From Pontibacter qinzhouensis (GTDB taxonomy: Bacteria; Bacteroidota; Bacteroidia; Cytophagales; Hymenobacteraceae): DNA of 64,000 nt. This document shows positions 18,777 through 26,551 of this stretch, one piece after another. A program made the position numbers and the translations under genes. The DNA lies in contig NZ_VRTY01000026.1 in assembly GCF_008017455.1 (NCBI RefSeq), forward strand, positions 1 through 64,000, given 5' to 3'. A model generated the notes under the pieces. That model did not search any database and was not told the origin of the DNA. It worked only from the letters and a program-made list of their open reading frames with translations. Position 1 is the stretch's first letter, and every line of letters starts with the position of its first letter.

Positions 18777-20057
18777 CTACACTTGCCAGTGCTGTTGCAC
18801 CCATGCCAGGCCGGTACGGTAAAGCGCCAGGGCAAGCCGAACACGTTTATCAAAATCCTGGTTACCGGTAGCGCCAGCCGTTGCAAATTCATTTATATGT
18901 TGCAGGTTATCCTCTAGCACTAAGGGTTCTACCACCGCATCGGCATCGGTGCGATAGGCGGCTAAAGCTGCCGTGTCAGCGTCAAACGTTTGAGTTTTAA
19001 ATGACCCGTCGGCCTGCAGAGCGGCACACAAAATACCACTCGCTTTACACAAGGAGGGAGCCAAGGTGCCTTCCAGGCCACGTTTTAAAATAATGACACC
19101 TTTAAAACCAGCCATAGCAGCCAGATTTATCATTTTTTCCATGTAAGTAATATGAAACACGGATGTTATCAGAATGTCGGCGTGGGCAGGATTAAGTACT
19201 TTTTCGGAGGTAGCCAGGAAAGGCCGCTTCAGAATTAACCTTCGTCGGTCTACCCATTTGTCGAGGGCAGGCGATAAGGTTTTCTGGTCGAGGGCCCAGC
19301 CAAAGGTGGGCGGCGCCTGCAGCAGTTCCTTGTTTTCTGTTATAAAGCTTCCGGGTAAATGCTTGAACAAATCGTGCGCATTTACCTCTAGTTTAGGACC
19401 AGACGACCTGCCTACGGTACTGATGACCAGCAAGCCATCGTTTTGAAAGGCTTGAGCCAGCAGCGGCGTAACCATATAAGAGTGCTCCACACCATCGAAA
19501 GGTTCGGCCAGTTGCACCAGCACTTTCTGGCGTTGCGGAGCCGGCTCTTTAAAACCAGGAGTAAACGTTGGAGTTGCCGCTTCTATCAGCCCCTGGTACT
19601 CCTCCATTGTCTCGTACCGAATTCGGAGCATGCTGGCTGCCATGCCTCTCAGGCTCTCACCTGGAGAGTCGGCGTATAAAAATGTACCCAGTTCACGGGC
19701 TTCTTCTAACGTCAGAAATTCTTTGCGAAGTAGCTTTATGCCGATTTCTTGCATGTTGGCAGGTGCATCAGGGCAAAGGTGCTGATACAAATCACCAACA
19801 TCAGGAGTGCCTGCAGCAGAAGGAACGAGTGCCTGTAGCAGCCGCTTTTCAGGTTCTGTCGGTCCTTTAGCCATAAGGGCTCCAAAAAAGGCCCCTAGTT
19901 GTATTGGCACCAGAGCCTCTGTTTCCAAGTACTGTAAAATAATTTCTAGCAGATCTTGCGGCAATGGTTTGCTGCCGTGTTTCCCAATCCCGATAAACTT
20001 TATTCCCTCGATCAGTGGATTCTGATGTGTTGTGTAGCCGTTTTGAGTTGTTTCCAT
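18777..20057 (-). CDS. TrpD-like glycosyltransferase family 3 / phosphoribosyltransferase fold protein
   Basis: 426 residues from the ATG at 20055-20057; a longer frame with an upstream ATG at 20201 runs into the neighbouring terminator and was rejected. The N-terminal helical domain and the following alpha/beta domain resemble anthranilate phosphoribosyltransferase relatives such as YbiB/TrpD2: GPKLEVNAHDLFKHL, then a conserved RPFLATSEKVLNP and the segment FKGVIILKRGLEGTLAP. The classical TrpD loop GTGGD is absent, so tryptophan synthesis is unlikely; nucleic-acid binding as in YbiB is a possibility. No trp gene is nearby. Confidence 0.65.
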   Translation of the reverse strand: METTQNGYTTHQNPLIEGIKFIGIGKHGSKPLPQDLLEIILQYLETEALVPIQLGAFFGALMAKGPTEPEKRLLQALVPSAAGTPDVGDLYQHLCPDAPANMQEIGIKLLRKEFLTLEEARELGTFLYADSPGESLRGMAASMLRIRYETMEEYQGLIEAATPTFTPGFKEPAPQRQKVLVQLAEPFDGVEHSYMVTPLLAQAFQNDGLLVISTVGRSSGPKLEVNAHDLFKHLPGSFITENKELLQAPPTFGWALDQKTLSPALDKWVDRRRLILKRPFLATSEKVLNPAHADILITSVFHITYMEKMINLAAMAGFKGVIILKRGLEGTLAPSLCKASGILCAALQADGSFKTQTFDADTAALAAYRTDADAVVEPLVLEDNLQHINEFATAGATGNQDFDKRVRLALALYRTGLAWVQQHWQV

Positions 20058-20138
20058 AATCGTTATGCTTTCACAAATATAAACGAACCTCACCCAATAC
20101 CACCTAGGTGCCTGCATTTCTGCCAAGAGGCCGCCTGT

Positions 20139-20188
20139 AAACCACTGCCACTGCACAAGCAGTAGTTTATGTGCAGTGGCAGTGGTTT
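20139..20188 (-). terminator. Terminator of the MDR oxidoreductase gene
   Basis: A perfect 18-bp inverted repeat (20139-20156, 20171-20188) two bases past the stop codon of the gene at 20191, with an A/T-run on each side. Confidence 0.9.
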
Positions 20189-20190
20189 TA

Positions 20191-21141
20191 TTAGGGCACA
20201 AGAACTATTTTACCTTTTGTATGCAGCGTCTGGATTTGCTTTTGTGCTTCAGCGGCATCCTCCAGGCTGTACTTTTTGCTTACGTGCACCTGCAGTTTAC
20301 CTGTTTCTACGAGTTCGCATAGCTGATCTAGCTGCTTGGCGTTGGGTTCCACGAAAACATAAGTAAAGTCAAGATCAGCGCCAAGTCCTTCGCCCTGGTG
20401 CAATATCGAGACCACTTTTCCCGATGGCTTCAGCGCCTGCAGGCTCTGCTTCAGTGTATCGCCACTCGCACAATCAAAAATCAGGTCTACTCCTTCAGGT
20501 ATCACTTCCTTCACAGCCTCTCCTACGTGCGTATTTTTATAAGTTACCGTAAAATCTGCTCCGAGCTCCTGCATATAAGCATGGTTTGCCTCACTTGCCA
20601 CCGCCATAATCGTGGCGCCTTTGGCTTTGGCTAGTTGTATCGCCATGCTACCCACGCCGCCAGAGCCTCCCAATACCAGCACTGCCTGCCCCTTTTGCAG
20701 CTTGCCTACATCAAACAGCGACTGCCACGCCGTTAGACCAACCAACGGAATGCCTGCTGCTGCTTCCCATGAAATTTCGCGGGGCTTTTTAGCCAGGTAG
20801 CTTTCGGGGAGCACTATATATTCTGCGTAGGTACCATACTGTACGGCCGGTCTTCTGGCATAGGCAAACACTTCGTCGCCTATCTCAAACCGGCGGGCAC
20901 TGAAGCCTCTCTCTTCTACAACACCCGCTACATCCCAACCAGGTATAACAGGGAAAACAGTCGGCAATTTATCTTTCAGATAACCTTCTCTTACAGCATA
21001 ATCTACAGGGTTTACACCAGCTGCTTTTATGCGTACCAGCACTTCGCCTTCTTTTATCTCCGGCACCGCCAGCGTACTGAGCTTTAGTTGTTCAGGGCCG
21101 CCAAATGTCTCATAAATTACCGCCTTCATTTGTTTCGTCAT
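20191..21141 (-). CDS. Zinc-less MDR NADP-dependent oxidoreductase (quinone oxidoreductase-like)
   Basis: 316 residues. The medium-chain dehydrogenase fold is shown by AAGVNPVDYAVREG near residue 39, PGWDVAGVVEE near 68 and the cofactor motif GGSGGVGSMAIQLAK near 158. Cysteine ligands for catalytic and structural zinc are missing, which places it with quinone and enone reductases. It has its own terminator. Substrate is unknown. Confidence 0.9.
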   Translation of the reverse strand: MTKQMKAVIYETFGGPEQLKLSTLAVPEIKEGEVLVRIKAAGVNPVDYAVREGYLKDKLPTVFPVIPGWDVAGVVEERGFSARRFEIGDEVFAYARRPAVQYGTYAEYIVLPESYLAKKPREISWEAAAGIPLVGLTAWQSLFDVGKLQKGQAVLVLGGSGGVGSMAIQLAKAKGATIMAVASEANHAYMQELGADFTVTYKNTHVGEAVKEVIPEGVDLIFDCASGDTLKQSLQALKPSGKVVSILHQGEGLGADLDFTYVFVEPNAKQLDQLCELVETGKLQVHVSKKYSLEDAAEAQKQIQTLHTKGKIVLVP

Positions 21142-21348
21142 AGCAATGTTTTTATTTGTTCAACACCTAGATACTATCATTAACACTCTTTGGTTTACCC
21201 AAGTGGCAGTAGAACGAACAAACTTACAGAACAATAACAAAGGCTATAGGAACCAATTAGTTAAATACAAATTACAAAATTTAAAATCTTTTATTATGAA
21301 AATACAGCAACAATTAATATTTTAGTCTATCAATTTCACATTGTTAGC

Positions 21349-21579
21349 ATGCCCGGATTAAAATATAGAAAACAGATTGATGGTGTATTTGAAGTTCTAA
21401 AAACGCCATTTATGTCGGACTATACTTTTCAGGAACTGAAGGAAAGTATGGGGAAACAGTACGGCCTGACCTACGAGCAAATGGAACAGGATATAGAAGA
21501 AGGTGTGCAGCATGGCTTCACACCCGACTTTCAGCTTAAGTTGTTTAAAGACCTTTTCGAGAGCCAGCTCCGGAAATAA
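21349..21579 (+). CDS. Small hypothetical protein, 76 residues
   Basis: An acidic helical protein without signal peptide or membrane segment; it contains FMSDYTFQELKESMGKQYG and ends in a helix with a basic tail. I do not recognise the family. It stands alone between minus-strand genes, with an AT-rich upstream region. Codon use looks like the neighbours, and charge patterning suggests a real gene. Downstream, near 21645, a degraded type B repeat is visible. Confidence 0.6.
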   Translation: MPGLKYRKQIDGVFEVLKTPFMSDYTFQELKESMGKQYGLTYEQMEQDIEEGVQHGFTPDFQLKLFKDLFESQLRK

Positions 21580-21777
21580 GTAAAAAATTAACAGCTGCAA
21601 GCAGAAGCCATACCTACCTCGCCTCCTCCTATAACCTCAGTACCAAGTTGAAAACAGCAGAAACCAGTGAAGACACTTCTTGAATAAGCTGATTCTGTTT
21701 TACATGAATGGTAAAGTTCTTATAATAAGAAGTTGGAAAACGGGAGTAAAATGGGTGAAAACCGTTGTTAAAAAGCA

Positions 21778-21809
21778 AAATGCCTCTACCTAAAAAGGCA
21801 GAGGCATTT
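21778..21809 (-). terminator. Terminator of the sorbosone-dehydrogenase-like gene
   Basis: A 10-bp perfect stem (AAATGCCTCT, AGAGGCATTT) 26 bp downstream of the minus-strand stop codon. Confidence 0.75.
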
Positions 21810-21834
21810 CTGTAATTCTAATTTCCGATTTTAG

Positions 21835-23064
21835 TTAAGGTTGATAGGCTACCCGGTAAATTACCCCGTTCGTATCGTCTGAAACAAGTAGCGAGCCATC
21901 GTTATTGACTGTTACGCCGACCAAACGAGCAAAATGAGAACGGTTATTATCGACGAGGAAACCTGTCAGGAAATCTTCGAACCTGGTCGGCTGGCCATTC
22001 TCAAAAATGAGGCGCACTACTTTGTAGCCTACCGGTGAACTTCTGTTCCAGGAGCCTCTCATGGCTATAAAAGCGCTTTCCTGGTATTGCCCCGGAAAAG
22101 TTGTGCCGTTATAAAATGTCATAGCCATTGGTGCTGCGTGTGCTTCCTGGTAGAGCAGCGTTGGCATGGTACTTAAATCGCGGTACTGCTGGTAGGTAGT
22201 GTCTCCCTGCGGACGATCTACCGGGTTGTACTTGCCATCATCGTAAATGTACGGCCAGCCATAAGTAGCGCCTTCTACAATTTTGTTAAGTTCTTCCTTC
22301 TGCTCGTTATCTCCTAACCAGTCCATGCCGTGGTCCATGCCCCAGAACTCTCGGGTTTGTGGGTGCCAGCCGAACCCGATGGTGTTGCGCAAACCTCTGG
22401 CAAAAATTTTCCGGTCGGAGCCATCTGCGTTAGCCTGTAGCATGGTAGCATGCTCCGGATTTGGCTCAGGGCAGGAGTTACAGGTACTGCCCACGCTGAT
22501 GTAGAGCTTACCATCGGGGCCAAACCCAATGGTTCTGTTCGGGTGCTGGCCACCATCGGGCAGGTCATCTATGAGCATTTGCGGTTGCTCCAGGGTTCCG
22601 TCTGGTCTAATGGCCGCCGAATAAAGTTCTTTAACCGACACTATATACAGTTTGCCTTCATGAATTGTAAGACCATGCGCCTGCCTGATGTTGGCCACCG
22701 TCTCTCTGCGATCCGACATGCCATCGCCGTTGGTGTCTTGCAGGAGCATCACAAGTCCGGCTTCCCGATCGGTGGCATACACATGACCTTCGGGGCTGGC
22801 TGTAATAATGCGTGGTTTACCTAAGTTCTCTGCAAATTTGTTTACCCTGAACCCTTGCGGCACGCGTAACTGCTGCACATTAGCATCGGTGGCTGGTGCC
22901 ACGGCAGGCCTGTATACGAACCCGGAAACTTGTGAAGTAGTCGGATTATCATCTGTTTCGGGAATCATCCAGTCCCAGAAGTCATCATCTTTGCTGCAGC
23001 CTACCATTACGGCAGCCATTCCCGCTACCACAAAACCTGATTTAATCCAATTTTTCATGACCAT
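21835..23064 (-). CDS. PQQ-type sugar (sorbosone) dehydrogenase-like lipoprotein
   Basis: 409 residues; translation may start at 23064 or at the second Met, 23058. The leader ends in VMVGC, a lipobox, so the mature protein is a lipoprotein. The rest is a six-bladed beta-propeller of the soluble glucose / L-sorbosone dehydrogenase family: LPDGGQHPNRTIGFGPDGKL, CNSCPEPNPEH and WGMDHGMDWLGDN are family blocks. Members oxidise aldoses in the periplasm using PQQ. No PQQ biosynthesis genes are in the window and cofactor use is untested. Confidence 0.85.
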   Translation of the reverse strand: MVMKNWIKSGFVVAGMAAVMVGCSKDDDFWDWMIPETDDNPTTSQVSGFVYRPAVAPATDANVQQLRVPQGFRVNKFAENLGKPRIITASPEGHVYATDREAGLVMLLQDTNGDGMSDRRETVANIRQAHGLTIHEGKLYIVSVKELYSAAIRPDGTLEQPQMLIDDLPDGGQHPNRTIGFGPDGKLYISVGSTCNSCPEPNPEHATMLQANADGSDRKIFARGLRNTIGFGWHPQTREFWGMDHGMDWLGDNEQKEELNKIVEGATYGWPYIYDDGKYNPVDRPQGDTTYQQYRDLSTMPTLLYQEAHAAPMAMTFYNGTTFPGQYQESAFIAMRGSWNRSSPVGYKVVRLIFENGQPTRFEDFLTGFLVDNNRSHFARLVGVTVNNDGSLLVSDDTNGVIYRVAYQP

Positions 23065-23764
23065 GTAATTTTGCTTTCATAGATTTATTTTATACCTAAA
23101 ACATTATATACTATTATAAAAATATAACATTTTGTAGAGCTACTTTAATTACGGCACATCAACAAGTAAGTTCAGGTCTTCATTCAACATAATCTCAATC
23201 CAGAAGGCAATCAAAATCCAGCTTATATAATATTTCTAATATGATATAAATTAGCCAAATTGGATATTTACCTATAATCAAGATTAACCTAGATAAAATA
23301 GTTATATTTAAATATTGATATTAATTCTGTTTATCAGGTCGAGGATACTGTTCTTTTGCTTTGTTCGTCACAGCCACACCCAAAGAAGAAGAATATTAAA
23401 ATGATCTTAAATTTTAACAATTTGAGCAAAGGAAGAGCCAGCCTCTTAACCAAAAAAAATATTCATTAAGTAAGCTGATAGCTTATAAAGCTAAATTCGC
23501 TGCTGACTTCTCTCCTACTCTCAAGCAACCGTAACGGCAGAGAATAAATATTTAGAACTGAAAAAATTTTGTAAGCACCCTATTAGTTAGATGCAGGTGG
23601 TTTCTGAAACACTGCCGGAGTTTTCACACCTTATCCCTTCCAATATTTTAAACTTTTGAGTGGATGACATTTGAAGAAGGGCTGCATACAGGCATTTCTA
23701 AAAGGTGACTAGTCCTCAGCCGTGAGCTTCCAGCTTGCTGAAAAAGATCTGAAAGCGATTCTAG

Positions 23765-23826
23765 TTGTCCATGCGAGTTGAAAACTTTCCATCATAAGAA
23801 ACCAAGAGCTGAAAGCTCACGGCATT
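23765..23826. repeat. Type B repeat, second copy
   Basis: GAGTTGAAAACTTTCC followed by AGAAACCAAGAGCTGAAAGCTCACGG, matching the copy near 17350. Just upstream (23716-23735) is a partial inverted copy of the second hairpin. Confidence 0.6.
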
Positions 23827-23894
23827 GATGACAGCATATTATAGATAACCTATATACAAACTCCGTAATATGTTATACGCACAAATTATTTACT

Positions 23895-24236
23895 GATGTT
23901 ACGCACGAAGGATATTCAATTAAACTTTATAATCCGAACCCAACAAATTAATTTGCTGGCGGTATAGCTGAGGCTCTCGGTGCAAATCCCAGTTCTTGGG
24001 TTGAGCGCCTTTGCAGGTTTCCGGTGCCGCGGGAGCGGCAGCCCGCTTGCGGGCAGGAAAGATGCAGCAGCGTGATGCCCGAGAACGAGGCCCCGCTAAT
24101 ATAGGGCCCCTTCCCCAGCCTTGAGCGCTAAGACTTTTCCTATAGAACAAAATAGATTGAGGACACCGGATGAAACTGTTACCAAATGTATTAGAACCAA
24201 CTTAAAGGTGCCACCTACTAGAAGTTGCGTAACATC
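23895..24236. mobile_element. Putative small non-autonomous element with GC-rich structured core
   Basis: Terminal inverted repeats GATGTTACGCA (23895-23905) and TGCGTAACATC (24226-24236). The 9-mer AATTATTTA lies 2 bp outside the left end (23884-23892) and directly at the right end (24237-24245), like a target duplication. The core (about 23955-24140) is GC-rich and folds well on paper: CCCA-GTTC-TTGGG, GCCGC-GGGA-GCGGC, CCCGC-TT-GCGGG, GGCCC with GGGCC, and a possible closing stem CTCTCGG with CCGAGAA. It could be a MITE-like element or a structured RNA. No transposase is present. Confidence 0.5.
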
Positions 24237-24292
24237 AATTATTTAAATGAAAAATGCCTTCAGAAGGTTTTTCATTAGAATTCTGCCAAGGG
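24237..24292 (-). repeat. 57-bp dispersed repeat, copy 8
   Basis: Reverse orientation: AATTATTTAAATGAAAAATG, CCTTCAGAAGG, ending GCCAAGGG. Its first bases abut the inverted repeat of the GC-rich element. Confidence 0.85.
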
Positions 24293-24325
24293 TATTTCGT
24301 GCAAAACCTGCAAATTTTTATACTT

Positions 24326-24390
24326 CTCCAGAAAACCTGTTACTGCTGCTGTTTGTTACTAATTCAGCAGTAGCAACAGGTTTTCTGGAG
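24326..24390. terminator. Orphan terminator-like hairpin
   Basis: A perfect 16-bp outer stem (24326-24341 and 24375-24390) with a further CTGCTG/CAGCAG stem inside. It looks like the other terminators of the window but no gene ends nearby on either strand. Confidence 0.5.
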
Positions 24391-24639
24391 CTACGCTGAA
24401 AGGGATCTGCTTTACAAAATGGCTCTTTAACTTTTAGTTCTCTTAGTTCTGAAGTAGCAATAGTGCAGCAAAAATTATGTACCTTTGGAGCTGCCTTAGA
24501 TACCAGGTTGGTGCGGCAGTGGCAAGTGGCTGTTACTGTTGTAGCGTTACATTAATTTTTATACCGTTCCAGAAAATGGTGCTTCTTTTAGAAATCGAAA
24601 AGTTGCCCCTGCCGCAATCTGACTTGCAAACCTAACACT

Positions 24640-25779
24640 ATGAAAGCCCCTTTTTACATGCTATTGCTGGTGCTGAATTTTTGCCTTTTGGGAAATACGG
24701 AGGCACAAAAAAGGAACATTGTCAGCAGGTATTTCGACAAACTCGTGAACGATACCAGCGATGTATCGCAGCCGCAGTTCTTGGTATACCCAACGCTGGC
24801 ATACTCCCCTGAAACAAGTTGGGAAATCGGCCTTAGCAGTTTATATGTTTACTATGCCAAAAACGACACCTCGAACAGGCTCAGCGAAATAAACGGCTTT
24901 ACCTTCTTTACCCTCGAAAATCAATACGGCATCTGGTTCGACCATGCCCTCTACTCCGACCAGAGCAAATGGTTCTCGCTGGGCCGGATCCGGTTTCAGA
25001 GCTTTCCGTTGCATTACCACGGCATTGGCCCCGATACGCCTGCAGATTATGTGGCGCTCGTAGATGCCAACCAACTGCAGGTAAAAGAGCGGGTGTTGCG
25101 GCGGGCCAGACCCAACCTCTATATGGGCATTGAACTAGACTTTCAGCGTCTCAGTTCTGTCAGGTTTAACTCTACTTCCGATGAACCTGTGGCAGAACCT
25201 TTAGGCAGCAAGGGCTCCTCCAACCTAGGTTTCGGATTAGGTATAATCTATGATAACCGCCACAACATCCTGAACGTGCGTGAAGGTCTTTTCTCGGAAC
25301 TGGCCTTTCTGCGCTACAACCGCCTCTGGAGCAGCGACTATACCTTTACAGCCATCAACTCCGACACCCGAATCTATAAATCGATCAGCAAAAACAATGT
25401 ACTTGCGGCGCAATTGCTCGGGCAATTCAACTTTGGCAATGTGCCGTTTAACCAGCTCGCGTTATTGGGTGGCGAGAGCATTATGCGCGGGTATTACTTA
25501 GGGCGTTTCCGCGATAAAAACCAACTGGCTGCTCAGGTCGAATACAGGTTCCTGCCTCTTCCGCTTAGCTTCTCGAAAAGAATTGGTGCGGCCGTTTTTG
25601 CCAGTACCGGCACTGTTTTCCCAGACCTGGCCCACCTCAACGCACAACACCTGAAACTGGCCGGCGGCGGTGGTCTGCGCTACCTGCTATTCCCCAAAAA
25701 AGATATATTTACCAGGCTCGATGTTGCTTTTACCAAGGAAGGTACCGGCTTTTACATTTTTATAGGAGAGTCTTTTTAG
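24640..25779 (+). CDS. BamA/TamA-type outer-membrane barrel (surface antigen family)
   Basis: 379 residues with a signal peptide ending near Ala22. No POTRA domain is present; nearly the whole chain is alternating beta-strand. The motif GGESIMRGYYLGRFRDKN near residue 280 corresponds to the conserved RGY/RGF turn of Omp85 barrels, and the protein ends in phenylalanine (FIGESF), the usual outer-membrane signal. Small Omp85 members of this kind occur in Bacteroidota with unknown roles. Single gene. Confidence 0.82.
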   Translation: MKAPFYMLLLVLNFCLLGNTEAQKRNIVSRYFDKLVNDTSDVSQPQFLVYPTLAYSPETSWEIGLSSLYVYYAKNDTSNRLSEINGFTFFTLENQYGIWFDHALYSDQSKWFSLGRIRFQSFPLHYHGIGPDTPADYVALVDANQLQVKERVLRRARPNLYMGIELDFQRLSSVRFNSTSDEPVAEPLGSKGSSNLGFGLGIIYDNRHNILNVREGLFSELAFLRYNRLWSSDYTFTAINSDTRIYKSISKNNVLAAQLLGQFNFGNVPFNQLALLGGESIMRGYYLGRFRDKNQLAAQVEYRFLPLPLSFSKRIGAAVFASTGTVFPDLAHLNAQHLKLAGGGGLRYLLFPKKDIFTRLDVAFTKEGTGFYIFIGESF

Positions 25780-26091
25780 CAGTTGAAACTGGAGCTTAAT
25801 CTATCGAAGTTCTGAAATGCACTGCCATTTATTACAAAACACAAGATCATTCTAAAATCCTGTTACTATGGGAAAATCGAATGTTGATTTCCGAAATGTT
25901 AAGTTATCAACTAAGCCTGCGTATTGGCGAAGCTAGAATTCTGCACTATTCATAAAGCTATCTACACTTATTATTACATCAAGCGTGTTAGCAGCTTACA
26001 GAATAAGGCATTTGTAACGCAAGTTGAGAGTAAGTCTAATTCCTGCCTGTCAGCATAAAAGCTATAATCTGTACTTTTTTCCACCTTCAGA

Positions 26092-26148
26092 CCCTTGAAT
26101 TATTTTGCCATAAAAAGCTTTTGAAGGGCAATTTCATTAGATACATTT
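26092..26148 (+). repeat. 57-bp dispersed repeat, copy 9
   Basis: CCCTTGAA, then CTTTTGAAGGGC, ending TTTCATTAGATACATTT; a somewhat decayed copy. Confidence 0.75.
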
Positions 26149-26460
26149 AAGTGGCTCAGTGCCTTCAGGAATATGTACTTAAAAAATTGCCTTGCCTCCT
26201 GCTTACTACTCGCGGTATAAGTTAAACCCCTACAGATATTTTTTAGCGGAAAGGTCTTGAATGCTATTTGTTACGCAAGAGACTGTCCTTTCCTTTAGTT
26301 TCTGATACTTACGTGAGGAAAAACCAAATTGAATCTTGCTGTGGCTGGTAGAGCAACCTAAACTTTGTCTGGTTTATTTATTGTCAATAAAACAATTAAT
26401 GTTCAGAATTTTACTAACTTGCATTAGTAAAACTAATTTTTGGAGGTAATTCCTTTTAGC

Positions 26461-26517
26461 AATTATCCGAATGAATTTGGCCTTCCAAAAGCTTTCATGA
26501 CCTTTTACTGTCAAGGC
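26461..26517 (-). repeat. 57-bp dispersed repeat, copy 10
   Basis: Reverse orientation: AATTATCCGAATGAATTTGG, CCTTCCAAAAGC, ending TCAAGGC. It ends 35 bp before the GH127 start codon, inside the likely 5' untranslated region. Confidence 0.75.
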
Positions 26518-26551
26518 CTAGCCTGGCTTCATCCACCAGATTTTAACAAGC

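Larger units (their letters stand above)
23065..24639. other. 1.6-kb gene-poor region with mobile-element remnants
   Basis: Mostly AT-rich with no convincing protein gene. Contents: type B repeat at 23765-23826, GC-rich structured element at 23895-24236, 57-bp repeat copy 8, and an orphan hairpin at 24326-24390. The AT-rich stretch 23065-23700 shows nothing recognisable. Confidence 0.6.
25780..26551. other. Intergenic region with two opposed 57-bp repeats
   Basis: About 770 bp without a gene. It contains copy 9 (forward) and copy 10 (reverse). Two short matches to the GTTACGCAA end of the GC-rich element occur (near 26016 and 26272). Nothing else was seen. Confidence 0.6.

Noticed and set aside
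23920-24150. A 76-codon minus frame within the GC-rich element
   Set aside because: Its Arg/Ala/Pro-rich product follows the hairpin sequence; it is more likely a by-product of a structured element than a protein gene.
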